From Aplectana chamaeleonis (taxonomy: Eukaryota > Nematoda > Chromadorea > Rhabditida > Cosmocercidae): a DNA stretch of 64,000 nt. Location of the stretch: the NCBI GenBank assembly GCA_029168955.1, contig JAPDOI010000038.1, positions 771,001 through 835,000 on the forward strand, read 5' to 3'. The number at the start of each line of letters is the position of its first letter. Position 1 is the first letter of the stretch. Shown in pieces: positions 50,776-60,823 of the stretch. The translations under genes were made by a program, and so were the position numbers. The notes under the pieces are model-generated. The model saw nothing but the letters and a program-made list of their open reading frames with translations. It did no database searches and was not told where the DNA came from.

Positions 50776-51625
50776 ATCTTTCTCCGGATGTAAGCGGCTG
50801 AAGCTGAACACACTAGGGAATAGGGAAACAGCCTCACCGGTGATAGAGATAACACGATATTGGGGCCTACTCATGGAAAACTCTGGTAAGAAAAACTACT
50901 TCACTTCCGTGAGAATTTTGTGCCGGTGGCAAATTATAATCCTGTTTTGGCGCGATATCCTTCTTCATCCTTCTTTTTGTTACTCTTTTTAGCCCTTTGG
51001 CTTACTTTTTGAATAATTCAACGATCCCTGGCTTACTTTTTGAATAATTCAACGATCCCTTCTCCTTTTGTGTCACGTGCTTCCTCTTATCGAGATAATA
51101 CTCCAAGAAATACTTATTGGCAGAGTCCCGAAGCATATGTTTCAGGAAGTGGGAAAGTTTTTTTTCGGAGCCCCCGGACACAATACTGAATCCACTACAG
51201 TATCGTACCCGCTCCTTTCCTCACAGACCAATAAGTACTTTATCGCGCCTCCTGGCACAGTTGATGCGGAAAGGATGGTTTTTCTCAGCTGGTCTGATCT
51301 CTAGTGACTACAGAAAGACCTTGACGACAGGAAATTTTGAAATGTTACTTTATCTTAGAATTAACGCTTAGCTGATTGGGTTCAGCCGTTGAGCTCAGTT
51401 TAATATGTAAAACTCACTCATTATTTGCACAATCCCCATGAACTATTGAAAATGATTCATAAATATGGTTTTGTTATCGTATGGAATATGTACCGAAGTC
51501 GTAGTCGGAATTTTTACCGAGTTCTCCGTTTTTACCGTATTTACCGAGAAAAAAATTCGGGAAAAAGTTTCGGAAAAAAATTTACCGAAAAGAATTTTCC
51601 GCACACCCCTGATTCCACCGGCTTA

Positions 51626-51827
51626 TAGTGAAGTCCAGCAAGAGTGTCTCATTTACTTATCAATGAGAAGCGGTCGATTGAAGATCAATGAAAATGAAAC
51701 TCATTGCAGCACAACCGCTCTCGCTCAATCGGTATGGAGCGTGCTGGTATGAGATTCATGCACATTGATCCCCAGCCGACCGCTTCTTATTGATAAGTAA
51801 ATGAGACACTCTTAGTGAACTCCACTA
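51626..51827. mobile_element. TA-flanked hairpin element, copy 2 (202 bp)
   Basis: TAGTGAAGTCCAGCAAGAGT at the left and ACTCTTAGTGAACTCCACTA at the right, with TA at 51624-51625 and 51828-51829. Exactly the same length as the copy at 46991, and inserted in an unrelated host element. Confidence 0.9.
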
Positions 51828-52084
51828 TACGTTTCATCATGACGATAAATGGATGGAGTTGTTTTCAATACTCTTATCATGACCTTTGGGTTACTGTGGA
51901 TAGAATCTGCGGTTTGAATTTTATAATTCTGTTTCCCACCGTGGGGGTAAATACTTTTCGCGGCGCCCGGCGCACTTCCACATGGGTCCTACACGCTTTG
52001 TACTGAGTCCTGCACACTGCCAATGAGCTCCCGCGCACTTTCTATGGCCAATTGCGCGCTTTCACTGAGGCCCGCTACACTTAA

Positions 52085-52368
52085 AGTGCGCCCGAATGAG
52101 AATGGCTGCCCACGCGGCCGGCGTGCTTGGCAGGCGGCCGTCGCATGTGCCGCCCTCGGACGAGTGTTGGATTTCAACGACGGCCGTCCCCTCTCCCACC
52201 GTCTGCAGAGCTGATTGATCGGCGCAGTGTTTGCTGCCAGGTGGTGCCGGCCCCGTTCGTAGTCGATGGCGGTGGGGACTTTTCGCATGCTCGTCCGGGA
52301 GCGGCAAACGCGACGGCCGCCTGCCAGGCACGCCGGCCGCATGGGCCGCCATTCTCATTCGAACGCAC
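52085..52368. mobile_element. GC-rich foldback element
   Basis: The left arm (GTGCGCCCGAATGAGAATGG, GCCCACGCGGCCGGCGTGC) and right arm (CGCCGGCCGCATGGGCCGCC, ATTCTCATTCGAACGCAC) pair over about 85 bp. The CGAATGAGA terminal word and GCCCACGCGG are shared with the small foldbacks at 31844 and 32471. Open frames on both strands are mirror artefacts. Confidence 0.8.
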
Positions 52369-53251
52369 CGTATATGACGTAATTCAGTGCAACAAGTAAT
52401 GCTACCATCAAATACGTCGGCGGTGCGAGAGGGGAGTATGAATGTTCCAGAGACACCGCTGTGGCGAGTCTTGGCGGGACGGGTGGCATGGGAGAGGCGG
52501 GAGGTCGAAATCTATTTTTCCGCGCGGGCCGCTCTGGCAGAGCGAGAGGTTGGAAGTATGAATAGCCCATATGTGGGGGTGTTTGCTCATGATGGTAACT
52601 TATCAACTAGTCGCGACTATAGGCTATTTCACTGAAACATTTAGGCACTTTCGAATATGGCTACACCTACGGCAGCAGCACCTACAGACACGACCAGACT
52701 ACATTTCTAGGAACACCAAGGTTAGCAACCAGATACCAGCCTGACCACTCTTTGTTTAGGTAGGCGGGCATTCTCAGATCGTTCTGTTCTGTTCGCCACA
52801 AAATCCAACATTTACCCAACCAAACGCCTAGGAATAATTCTGACTTCTCGTATTTGCAGGCCTCTGAACCGCCCTTCGAATGACAATCGCCGACGACAGT
52901 TCTCACCTTTCGTTAATTTCTCGAAGTATCACGACAAGGGCACAGCCAATGATAACAGTGAGCGGCGCGGTTTTCGAGGTGAAGTTTGCATATCTTGTGC
53001 AGGGTTGACGCTCTGGGAGAGTTGCTAAGCGTGACATCTTTGCTGGTTTGTCGCTGCTATGTCATGCTTTTGTTGCCGCGCTATGTGCTTCGCGCCCTAA
53101 AGGGACACAAGTCAGAAACGGCCAAACTTCTTCTTCATAATTGTGTGGAAATCTCAGATTCTGCGGGACAGCCCCCGGAACACTGTACTTCCGTTCGTGG
53201 TGGGACTAGCATGTATTCGTGGCGCACATGCGACCATAGCTTCATAATTCG
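52369..53251. other. No supported gene
   Basis: Frames on both strands around 52387-52635 overlap without motifs. No splice-consistent exon seen. Confidence 0.35.
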
Positions 53252-53725
53252 TGTTGAAGGCACAGTCCAACCTCAGAATCATTTCTCTCTATTTCTATTT
53301 ATCTTCAAAACGATCCCACGCTGGTTACAGTGATGTCTCTGGAATCGCACAAGACTCGATTGGAACAGAGTTATGGCTCCTCGAAAATTGAGCTGCGGAA
53401 GCATGGCGGACGAGTTGTCCGAGGCTTGAAACTCCCGTCATTTGCTGCCGATATATGCGAGCAGACCTGAGTAAAGAGAGAGGCTGAGAATGAAAGAGAG
53501 AACGGGGCAAACGATCGGAAACCATTGTTGAGCTCTAAAGATCGTAGGAGGGGTGTGCCAAAGTGGCTTTCTGATGTGAGCGCCCCAGGTTGGCATCCTC
53601 CTATATCTCGCTTATGCGCGGGAATCAAGAGCTCGCCTTTGGCAGGTGTGGTATGAGGTGGGTCTACTTCGAAATTGTGTAAAAATCTCGGAAATCGTCC
53701 CCGAGCTCGGACCGTTCCTTTGAGC
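53252..53725 (+). mobile_element. Family F element
   Basis: TTGAAGGCACAGTCCAACCTC at the left (first T is flank); CGAGCTCGGACCGTTCCTTT at the right. The interior matches 7692 and 35547 closely. TTAA has decayed to TTGA at both ends. Non-coding. Confidence 0.8.
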
Positions 53726-54073
53726 CCTCCAAGAATGGGGGCACACTACATCGAGGACAGGTCCGCAGACTTCCACTGACACTGGTCTGCATTATCCTCG
53801 GACTTTGTGCCGATTATCCTACGTCTTGACAAAAAATTACGTCCTTGTCGCTTTGACCAGACGAATCGCTTCCATAATGGGAGCGACGCGACTAGTCTAA
53901 GCGTTCTAACGAAATCAAGCAGGTGGCTTCGACAAGTTATGGGCCCAATCGCTCTGCGATCGCGACTAAAACCGCAAACTGTTCCGGCCCGTCGCGACTT
54001 AGTGCAAGTTCTGTTGTCGCGATAGATTTCGGAACTGTTTGCAACGCAGCGACTAGTCGAAGCGACCAGCTAT

Positions 54074-54580
54074 TAGGGTCTGCAGAGTTCAGGTCGCGGC
54101 GACAAAGAGCGGTGGGTGATGCAATACAACCTACGCGGCGCAGAGGGCGACGAGGGGGTAGCGCAGAGTGATTTGGCGCGCCCTGCGTCACTGCGGGCGA
54201 GCAGCAACCGACGCAGCGACGATAATGTAGGGGTCTGCAGAGTCCAAGTTGCAGCGTTGCTCGCAGCGACGAGCAACGCTGGGTGATGCGATATCGATCA
54301 CTTTCAGCGAAGGGGCAACCGACGTGGCGTAAAGGGCGACGAAGGGGCACCGCAGAGTGTATTGACGCCGCGACGGCCTTGAATCACTGCCAGCGAGCGG
54401 CAACCGACGCTGCGACGATAATGTTTCGAAACATTTTTGTCGCCGTGTCAGGGCTGACGCTCGGCGACCACTCGCCGTTCTCTGCAACTCTGCAGACCCC
54501 TTGTTCGGAAACATTTTGTCGCCGCGTCAGGGCTGACACTCGGGGACCTCTCGCCGGTCGCTGCAACTCTGCAGACCCTT
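54074..54580. mobile_element. AGGGTCTGCAGAGTT-ended element with internal duplications
   Basis: Starts AGGGTCTGCAGAGTTCAGG and ends AACTCTGCAGACCCT. GGTCTGCAGAGT also occurs at 54232. The unit with CGACGATAATGT and the right-end unit with GTCAGGGCTGACGCTCGG are each present twice in tandem. It resembles a miniature element partly duplicated or inserted into its own kind. Non-coding despite open frames. Confidence 0.7.
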
Positions 54581-54779
54581 CATGAATGGGGCTTCAGAGC
54601 TCGTATGGGGTTTATGTCAAATTTCTCATCCAAAGAAGCTATTCATACACTGATACATTTGTGGAGGAGCCTTCAGCGATTTCAGAGATACCATTTTGAT
54701 CAGCCTGTGATTTTCTTCAAGTTAAACATGAAATGTGAAAAATGATTTTTGGGCGTAATTTGGTAAATTTAAGGGCATA

Positions 54780-55787
54780 CATCTCGTTCCGATGTATTTC
54801 GCAACCGGGAGTTTCCTGTGAATCATGACTGGGACGACACGGCGGGACTGAATGATGCACCAGTGCCAATTGGTTGGGTTGTTCACAGAAATTATAATTT
54901 TCGTAAAGCTCGACATCGATTCGAAGCTAGTTCCTTTTCAGTCTACTCCGCATCTGCGCTAGTCATCTGGAAGACTGACGGGTTCTATGGTTTTCTGTGT
55001 GACAAGAACATGCTGTACGGAAATTTCCATTTCTATGCTGATCCGTACACAGTGGTTGAGGAAGAAGAAGGCAAAGAACTTGGAGAGCTTTCTGCTGATC
55101 GCCTTCAGCGTGGCCATCGGGTATAAAAGCCTTTCAAAGTTTTTCTCTAGAGGAGCTGATTCTAAACGGCTTCAGGTGGAGATTGAGGCGGAATTCATGG
55201 AGTCAGACTTATCCGACACTGAAATCCATCATCTGATCTATGTTAGGAAGCTCCTGAAACTTGGCACCGGTTTGTGCATCAGGAGGATGAGCTGGTGTGG
55301 TTCCAATCGAAAGCAATTCGTGATTCTTTCAGAAGCAAGTCTTGACCTCTTACAGCCGCAAGTCCTCATTCCACTAACAAAAACGAAACTCTCGCAATAC
55401 TTTAGAGCTCTAGCGGAGGTGAGCTGAACCCTGGTTTTGCGAGACACAACTGGTTAGGAAGAGGTTATGAAGTCTGCATAAGCCTAGACTCTGTTGTATT
55501 TTTCTTTTAGAACAGTGACCTAGTCTACATTCACCCGTCGATTCTGTATTCCACCTCACTCATTGATGCCATGAAACAACGACTGCCAACTTTTCGCAAT
55601 GCCTCTGTCGATGTGAGCAGTTGAAACTTCCACAACATTCTTTATAATCAATGCGAATGCAAGTAAAGGCAGACTATGAAATTCAATTCTCACTGAATGC
55701 CTTCCTTAGATGTCCATCTCACACAATGATGGAAGAGTTCCTGAGGAGAATCGGCTTGTTGTCGTATTCATGAAACTACGGGAATAA
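54780..55787 (+). CDS. Unrecognised protein, 5' exon group (possibly same gene as 60824-61500)
   Basis: Exons proposed: about 54780-54902, 54942-55120, 55176-55418, 55511-55612 and 55710-55787. Later junctions are phase 0; the first is phase 1 across a very short 39-nt intron. Readable stretches: VPIGWVVHRNYNF, SALVIWKTDGFYGFLCDKN, ELSADRLQRGHR, ESDLSDTEIHHLIYVRKLLK, SEASLDLLQPQVLIPLTKTK and NSDLVYIHPSILYSTSLID. The last exon (MSISHNDGRVPEENRLVVVF) ends in TAA. I do not recognise the family. No signal peptide or membrane span stands out. Upstream exons are likely, because the first block opens after an acceptor-like AATTTAAG with no clear start codon. If the final exon instead splices at GTATTC near 55768, translation could continue into the 60824 exons. 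Confidence 0.6.
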
Positions 55788-55965
55788 CTCCTTCAAAATT
55801 CACATTTGCGCTGTGGATTTTTCATGAGTTTTCAGACTAACCTAAGACCCAGAACTCCATTTGTTAGTCATAGCTTGTTAAGAAGTGCAGTTGATACCTT
55901 ATCGGGTAGTACCCAATCCGCATGATTATCTGATTTTGTCAGAGTTACATTTGTGCCACTGTCCA
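55788..55965. other. Spacer or intron start
   Basis: Nothing recognised; 3' UTR or intron of the preceding locus. Confidence 0.3.
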
Positions 55966-56150
55966 GTAGATTGTTGCCCGAATATTCGTTTATTTGAATA
56001 ATATTCGAATATTCAAAGAAGTGGATTATTCGGGTTATTCGAATAATCGAATATTCAAAGAAGTGGAATATTCGTTTAATCGAATATTCGAATATTCAAA
56101 GAAGTGAAATATTCGGTTTATTCGAATATTCAGCACGAATAACTTGGATA
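55966..56150. repeat. CGAATATTCG-rich repeat, copy 1
   Basis: It opens CAGTAGATTGTTGCCCGAAT and then repeats TTCGAATATTCAAAGAAGTG-like words. The same array is at 58665-58852. The CAGTAG/CTACTG ends suggest a small hAT-like element, but no clean 8-bp duplication was found. Confidence 0.65.
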
Positions 56151-56165
56151 TTCGACAAGATCGCA

Positions 56166-56880
56166 CTCCATTTTGCCATGCTCTGCCAACGCGTAGCTAG
56201 ATGCCTCCGAGGGCGCGGCCTGTAACGCCGCCCCATTCCATGTAGCAAAAATTTACGGGTTTTAGCTACGATAGCTAAAACCCGCATATTCTTGTGTCGA
56301 CGGTACAAGAGTGCAAATTCTAGGCGTATTCTACGTAAAAACGAAGGCTAAATTTGAAACATTAATCTCTCTGACGCTAAACCCGTATATTCTCGCAATA
56401 ATTTTGTAGCGAGAATCTACGGATTTAGCGACAGTCTGTGTTGAAATGCAATCTTCAACCCGCATTGAGTGATGACTCGACACTCTGTGGCTGGCCGTGG
56501 AGGGTGACTCCGTGTCGCTCTCTGGGTCACCATGGTGAGGATAATTTTGACCACTGGGATGTGGCAGGCCGTGGGGAAGAAACGGCGACGCTGTCGATCG
56601 CAGCTGGGATTGCCGTTCTAGAACGAATCAGGACTGGGTGGGTCGATCGACCGAGTGCTGTAAAGAGAATAAGCGTAGAATATGCGGGTGCCGTAGCGAG
56701 AATTTACGTAGAATATGCGGGCGCTGTAGCTAAAGTTTCACCAACTGAGGCTAAACTTTCCGTAATTTACGTAGAAGCTCGGGTCAAAATTAGACTAGAT
56801 GCCTCCGAAATCCTGTGCATCTCTGGTTTCCGTGTGAGGCATCTAGCTACGCGATGGCAGAGTGATTTTACATTTCAAAC
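56166..56880. mobile_element. Inverted-repeat element with ACGTAGAATATGCGGG words
   Basis: Left arm CTCTGCCAACGCGTAGCTAG then ATGCCTCCG. Right arm is the inverse: GAGGCATCTAGCTACGCGAT then GGCAGAG. The interior repeats GAATATGCGGGYGCYGTAGC and its inverse. Non-coding. Confidence 0.72.
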
Positions 56881-57698
56881 ATCTTAGCGTAGTGACTACT
56901 AATTTCTCACAATTCTTCAGTACCTCATAAATATCAAGTTAGTATAGCAAGTATTTACAATATATTACATCGCTCGTAGGATTTTGTCAAAACGCTAGAA
57001 ATGCCCATTTCACCTTTACTTATAGAGAAAAGTTTTAATCTCGAGCGGCTCATAAGTATAGCAACACTTGAGCAACATGGAAGTTTTTCACGATGATGGC
57101 CAGAATGAGCCATTTTCATGTGTATTTTCATGAAACTGGTTCGAGGTGATGCCGTTTGTCTACTTTCCCGGTGAACTTCACCTGAATTCTGACGCAAAAT
57201 CCCAAGCTCTCCTTCCATAATGCTGCACGTGGAATTCGATGGTTTCCAGCCACCTAGGACGACCAGCTGAATGAGTCTCAAGTTCGTGCCAGATCCTGAG
57301 CCACTCAACGTCTGTTCATGGAGCTGGGAAGCGAGATATTACACGGCGAGTTCCTAGTGACATGGTGTCGGTCTCAACGACTTACTACGAATTGTCGCTG
57401 AGTTTTTTCGAATTGTCGCTGAGATTCCGGAGTAGGGCACGGCTAAGCAGCACTAGGAAGTTCGCCATCGCATAAACCGTGCATAACTCAACTGAACTCA
57501 ACTAAGCTAAACCAAACTAGACCGAAGCAGACCACAAATTTGGCGGCAATTTAGCGGGTATTTTGCGGCTATTTCACGGCGAGCTTTATTTGGCGACTAT
57601 TTCGCAGCCAGCTATATTTAGCGGCTATTTCGCGACTAATACTCGGGGAAAAGGCATTTTGTGTCTGTTTCGCGGCTATTTCTCGGCCAAAACTCAGA
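56881..57698. other. Unassigned DNA with a CTCTGAGAG-family fragment
   Basis: 57540-57705 carries GCGGCTATTTCGCGAC words and ends GGCCAAAACTCAGAG, the right end of the CTCTGAGAG family. The rest is not recognised. Confidence 0.45.
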
Positions 57699-58155
57699 GT
57701 ACACGCTCGTAAACGTTGTTGAGATAACTACGGAAATATGAAGTATGGCTCAGAACACAACGCCTACGCATTTTGAAGCGTCAAAAACGATCCACAATGA
57801 CGCTACACGAGTGAGAAGTTGGCCCCGCCCGTGTATCTACCCGCCCTTGTATTTGCGTCCTCCTCCAAAAAAGGGGTGCTGGGCCATTCCCACCATCGGC
57901 GACGCTTCTGGGTGGTACAGTGAGTAGAATAAGTGAGCCATACACATCGACGATGGTGGGAATGGCCCAGCATTCCTGTTTGGGGGAGGACGCAAATACG
58001 GGGGCAGGCTGTGATACACGTGCGGGGCTGACTCCTCAGTCGTGTAGCGTCACCTTTGGTCGTTTTTGACGCTTCAGAATGCGTAGGCGCTGTGTTCTGA
58101 GCCATGCCACTCAACTTCCATAGTTAGTATCTCAACCACGTTTACGAGCGTGTAT
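57699..58155. mobile_element. Large palindrome, arms about 200 bp
   Basis: ACACGCTCGTAAACGTTGTT at the left is mirrored by GTTTACGAGCGTGTATGC at the right. Pairing continues through GCTCAGAACACAACGCCTAC, GCGTCAAAAACGA and TGGGCCATTCCCACCATCG to a loop of about 45 bases. The frames found on both strands encode similar peptides only because the arms mirror each other. Confidence 0.85.
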
Positions 58156-58174
58156 GCTAAATTTAAGTGACAAG

Positions 58175-58642
58175 AGTACAGCCGGTTCAATTACCCAAGT
58201 ATGCGGTATATTGGCCCCGCCCAGCATCTGGAAGCCCTGCCCATCCGGTGGCGGCCTCAGTGGAGGTTAAGCGACCCAGCCGCGACGCGTGGGTGTACCG
58301 ACCACGATGCGTGTCGGTGTGTCGACCGCGACGCGTGTCGGTGTGCCGACCGCGATGCGTGTAGGTGTGCTGACCGCGATGCATGTCGATGCGCCGACCG
58401 CGACGCGGGTCGATGCAAAGTAGTTCCTTAGCCACATAAAAGTCTAGCAGGATGTGAACCGCTGCTAAATAGGCCGCTAAACGCGACAGGTCAAAATGTC
58501 AACAGCCAGACAACAGGCGGACGTCGCTGGGCAATGGGCAGTTGTCAGGCTTACAATGCTAGCGATTTCAGTTGTCAAACGGGTGCAGTTTATGAGATGA
58601 CAACTTCTCAACCTGTTATCGATGCCCCAGTTTGCCCGAGTG
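58175..58642 (-). mobile_element. Minisatellite-bearing inverted-repeat element, copy 2, one end lost
   Basis: In reverse it matches 3863-4549: AGCCGGTTCAATTACCCAAG, GGCCCCGCCCAGCATCTGGA, a tandem array (58288-58420) of GACCGCGACGCGTGTCGGTG units, then AACCTGTTATCGATGCCCCA and GTTTGCCCGAGTGG. The opposite terminus is missing. Confidence 0.78.
58288..58420. repeat. 24-bp minisatellite, about five units, mutated
   Basis: Units GACCGCGACGCGTGTCGGTG plus TGCC, the reverse complement of the array at 4092, with more substitutions and fewer units. Confidence 0.85.
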
Positions 58643-58664
58643 GATTGGATGTGATAGTACGCGA

Positions 58665-58852
58665 AAGTGTTGCCCAAATATTCGTTTATTCGAATAATAT
58701 TCGAATATTCGAATAATTCGAATATTCGAATATTCAAAGAAGTGAAATATTCGTTTATTCGAATAATCGAATATTCGAAGAAGTGGATTATTCGAATTAT
58801 TCGTTTATTCGAATATTCAAAAAAAATTATTCGTTCCAACACTCTACTGTCC
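58665..58852. repeat. CGAATATTCG-rich repeat, copy 2
   Basis: GTGTTGCCCAAATATTCG at the left and CGTTCCAACACTCTACTG at the right, filled with TTCGAATAATTCG words. Nearly every word is self-complementary. It adjoins the right terminus of the minisatellite element. Confidence 0.65.
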
Positions 58853-58885
58853 AGGCATTTCTTTTACTCTTTTTGTGCAAAAATC

Positions 58886-58957
58886 GGGCAGAGCCGGAGA
58901 TCGATCCCGGGACCTCTCGCACCCTAAGCGAGAATCATACCACTAGACCACTCAGCC
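58886..58957 (-). tRNA. tRNA-Pro (AGG), slightly decayed copy
   Basis: Same anticodon arm (CTCGC-TTAGGGT-GCGAG) and D-arm as 45134-45205. The acceptor strand reads CTCTGCC, giving one T-T mismatch, and the T-stem has one G-T pair. The 3' flank (CGATTTTTGCAC) resembles that of the other copies, so the locus was duplicated with its flank. It may still function, or be an early pseudogene. Confidence 0.8.
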
Positions 58958-58999
58958 ACGCACGCTGCGTTTGGGACATTCTTATATGTTCTGGTCGGC

Positions 59000-59782
59000 A
59001 GGTTTCATGAGGACACAGGTGTGACCGCTGTCTGATCAAAAGGAGAGATAGCGAGCGCTATATCAGAGTCCGCCTGATGTCATGATATTTTGTGTATTCC
59101 TTGCTAAATGATCATACATGGTCAACAATATCGAAGTAATTATGAGAATATTGTTGGTGTACATTAACGATAATGTATTTCACAAATTGTTTCAAAAGAA
59201 TGTGTGCCTAGGGCTAAATCTGGCGGATCAATTCGAAAATCTTTGGCAGGTGACGCAAAGCCGATATCGTGAAGGAAGAGGAGAATGTTTGAGGAAGCCT
59301 CGAATTACTCGCGGTGGAGAAATTCCTTCCTGGGTTGTCCTGCGTTGTGTATCTAGTGTCCTATGGTTCTGAGGGTTTTCGCATCAGGAACTTTTTTTGA
59401 GTTTTCTGTTTCTTTAGGGTACAGGACACCCAGAAAATTACCCCCATGGTTTAAAAGCGAAGAACCTCAATACACAAAAGATGACAACCCAACAAGGAAT
59501 TTCTGCACCGCGAACTTTCCGAAACTGCCACAACCACACTCAGGGTCAGGCAGACCGTTGTGCCCAACTTCGACGAAGTTACTCCCCCCTCTCTCCATGA
59601 CCGAAAACTTTGAAACAAAATGAAAATTCTCGAGTGCCCCTTATATGCCTTTTTCTACGATTTTGAGACTGGAATTTTTCAAAAAACTACAAAAAAAGTT
59701 TCGTAGTTATTAATTTATTTTCCCAATTTTCTTGTGATTTTCAGAAAAATCTTCATATTATAATTTGAAAAAAAATTGTATA
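59000..59782. other. No supported gene
   Basis: The frame at 59363-59623 follows an acceptor-like TTTCTTTAG and has GTACAGGACACCCAGAAAAT in common with 6098-6118, so I regard it as repeat-derived. Confidence 0.35.
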
Positions 59783-60087
59783 TATAGTCTACAGCAATGG
59801 AAGTAGGACTTGGTGCGGTTGCGGACTCGTCCTAACATACGGAAGTTTGTTGGTGGTATCACTCATTTCTCCGAAACAGCTGTGATAGCTCGATGAGTCC
59901 TTATTTTCACAGATAAGAACACATCTACGGAAGCAATGAAAACAGGTGAAAATGTGAGAGTGGGAACAAAAACTCACCGATCAATCTGTTATTTCAAAAA
60001 AAAATGAGTGAAACTTAATCAGACTACAGTATGTTAGGGAAAGTCCGCAACCTCACCAGGTCCTACTTCCATTGCTGTAGACTGTAC
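59783..60087. mobile_element. TA-flanked hairpin element, copy 2 of the 32705 family
   Basis: TATAGTCTACAGCAATGGAA at the left, CTTCCATTGCTGTAGACTGT at the right, with the GGTTGCGGACTC/AGTCCGCAACC inner arms. The centre again has a second palindrome. Non-coding. Confidence 0.83.
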
Positions 60088-60151
60088 ATATATTGTAGTT
60101 TATCCCGCTTCTCTCCTCACCCTACTGGTGAGCCTTTGGAAGAGAAAAAGG

Positions 60152-60223
60152 GAATGAGTGGTCTAGTGGTATGATTCTCGCTTAGGGTGCGAGAGGACCC
60201 GGGATCGATCCCCGGCTCAGCCC
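60152..60223 (+). pseudogene. tRNA-Pro (AGG) copy with broken acceptor stem
   Basis: The anticodon loop TTAGGGT and the T-arm are intact. The 5' strand reads GAATGAG instead of GGCTGAG, leaving two unpaired positions, and GAGGACCCGGG has A in place of T before the T-stem. Probably inactive. The 3' flank AAATTTTGC is shared with the 45134 copy. Confidence 0.75.
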
Positions 60224-60437
60224 AAATTTTGCAAAAAAAAGTCAAAGAAAAGCCTTGACAGTTGCAAAAATGTTACTGTGACAGTATCCGTTAATCAAGC
60301 GGGTTGAAAAATATCCTTACTATGAGGTTTTGTTAACTAGTTATAACTCATGGTCATAGGTGGGTTCAAAAAACTCATGGCATTTGCAAGGGCAATGCGA
60401 ATTTTCACACCGTTAACCCACTATGTTTTTAGCGGGA

Positions 60438-60807
60438 ACGCTAACGTCGGACACGAACGAAATTCTCATGCCGTAAAACAGCGTGTTTTGGTGTGTCGAT
60501 TGCGTCCAACGCCACTTATTCTACGACATCACAGAAAAAATTCACAACAATGTTTTTTTTAATTTGCCTGTACACATCGAAGCTCAGCCTAAATTGGAAA
60601 TGCTTTGTCATTTTAATCTCCTTATACGTGCATTTACGTGTAACCCAATTTTTCTTCTGAAATAAAATCAGGAAGTCCAGGAATGAATTCCCCGAGGTGG
60701 CAAAAATTTCCATGGTGTCGTAGAATGAGTAGCGTTGGACGCAATCGACACATAAAAACACGCTATTTTACGGCATAAGAATTTCGTTCCCTGTCCGACG
60801 TTAGCGT
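60438..60807. mobile_element. Long hairpin element just upstream of a coding exon
   Basis: Arms ACGCTAACGTCGGACACGAA through CGATTGCGTCCAACGCCACT and the inverse AGTAGCGTTGGACGCAATCG through GTCCGACGTTAGCG. Arms are about 110 bp. The right end lies 16 bp before the exon at 60824. Confidence 0.82.
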
Positions 60808-60823
60808 TTGAGTGTATTTTTAG

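Larger units (their letters stand above)
50454..51611. mobile_element. hAT-like non-autonomous element, 1158 bp, nested
   Basis: Ends CAGGGCTGTGCA and GCACACCCCTG, flanked by a perfect 8-bp duplication ATTCCACC (50446-50453 and 51612-51619), the hAT signature. Subterminal regions on both sides consist of repeated ACCGATTTACCG-type words. The middle carries a TATA/hairpin module and no transposase. Confidence 0.92.
49949..51932. mobile_element. Family D element interrupted by two insertions
   Basis: The ends ACAGAATTATAAAACTCAAA and TTTTATAATTCTGT match 16320-16874. The copy is split by a hAT-like element (50454-51611) and then a hairpin element (51626-51827). Removing both, with one copy of each target duplication, leaves about 610 bp colinear with the 555-bp uninterrupted copy. 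Confidence 0.85.

Noticed and set aside
52023..52399. Several overlapping GC-rich frames
   Set aside because: Mirror frames of the 52085-52368 foldback; no start, domain or splice context.
57745..58114. Similar peptides (MAQNT.PTH.EASKT) on opposite strands
   Set aside because: They look like a gene pair but are the two arms of one palindrome read from either side.
59363..59623. Possible exon after TTTCTTTAG
   Set aside because: Part of it recurs near 6100 in repeat DNA, and no partner exon in phase was found.
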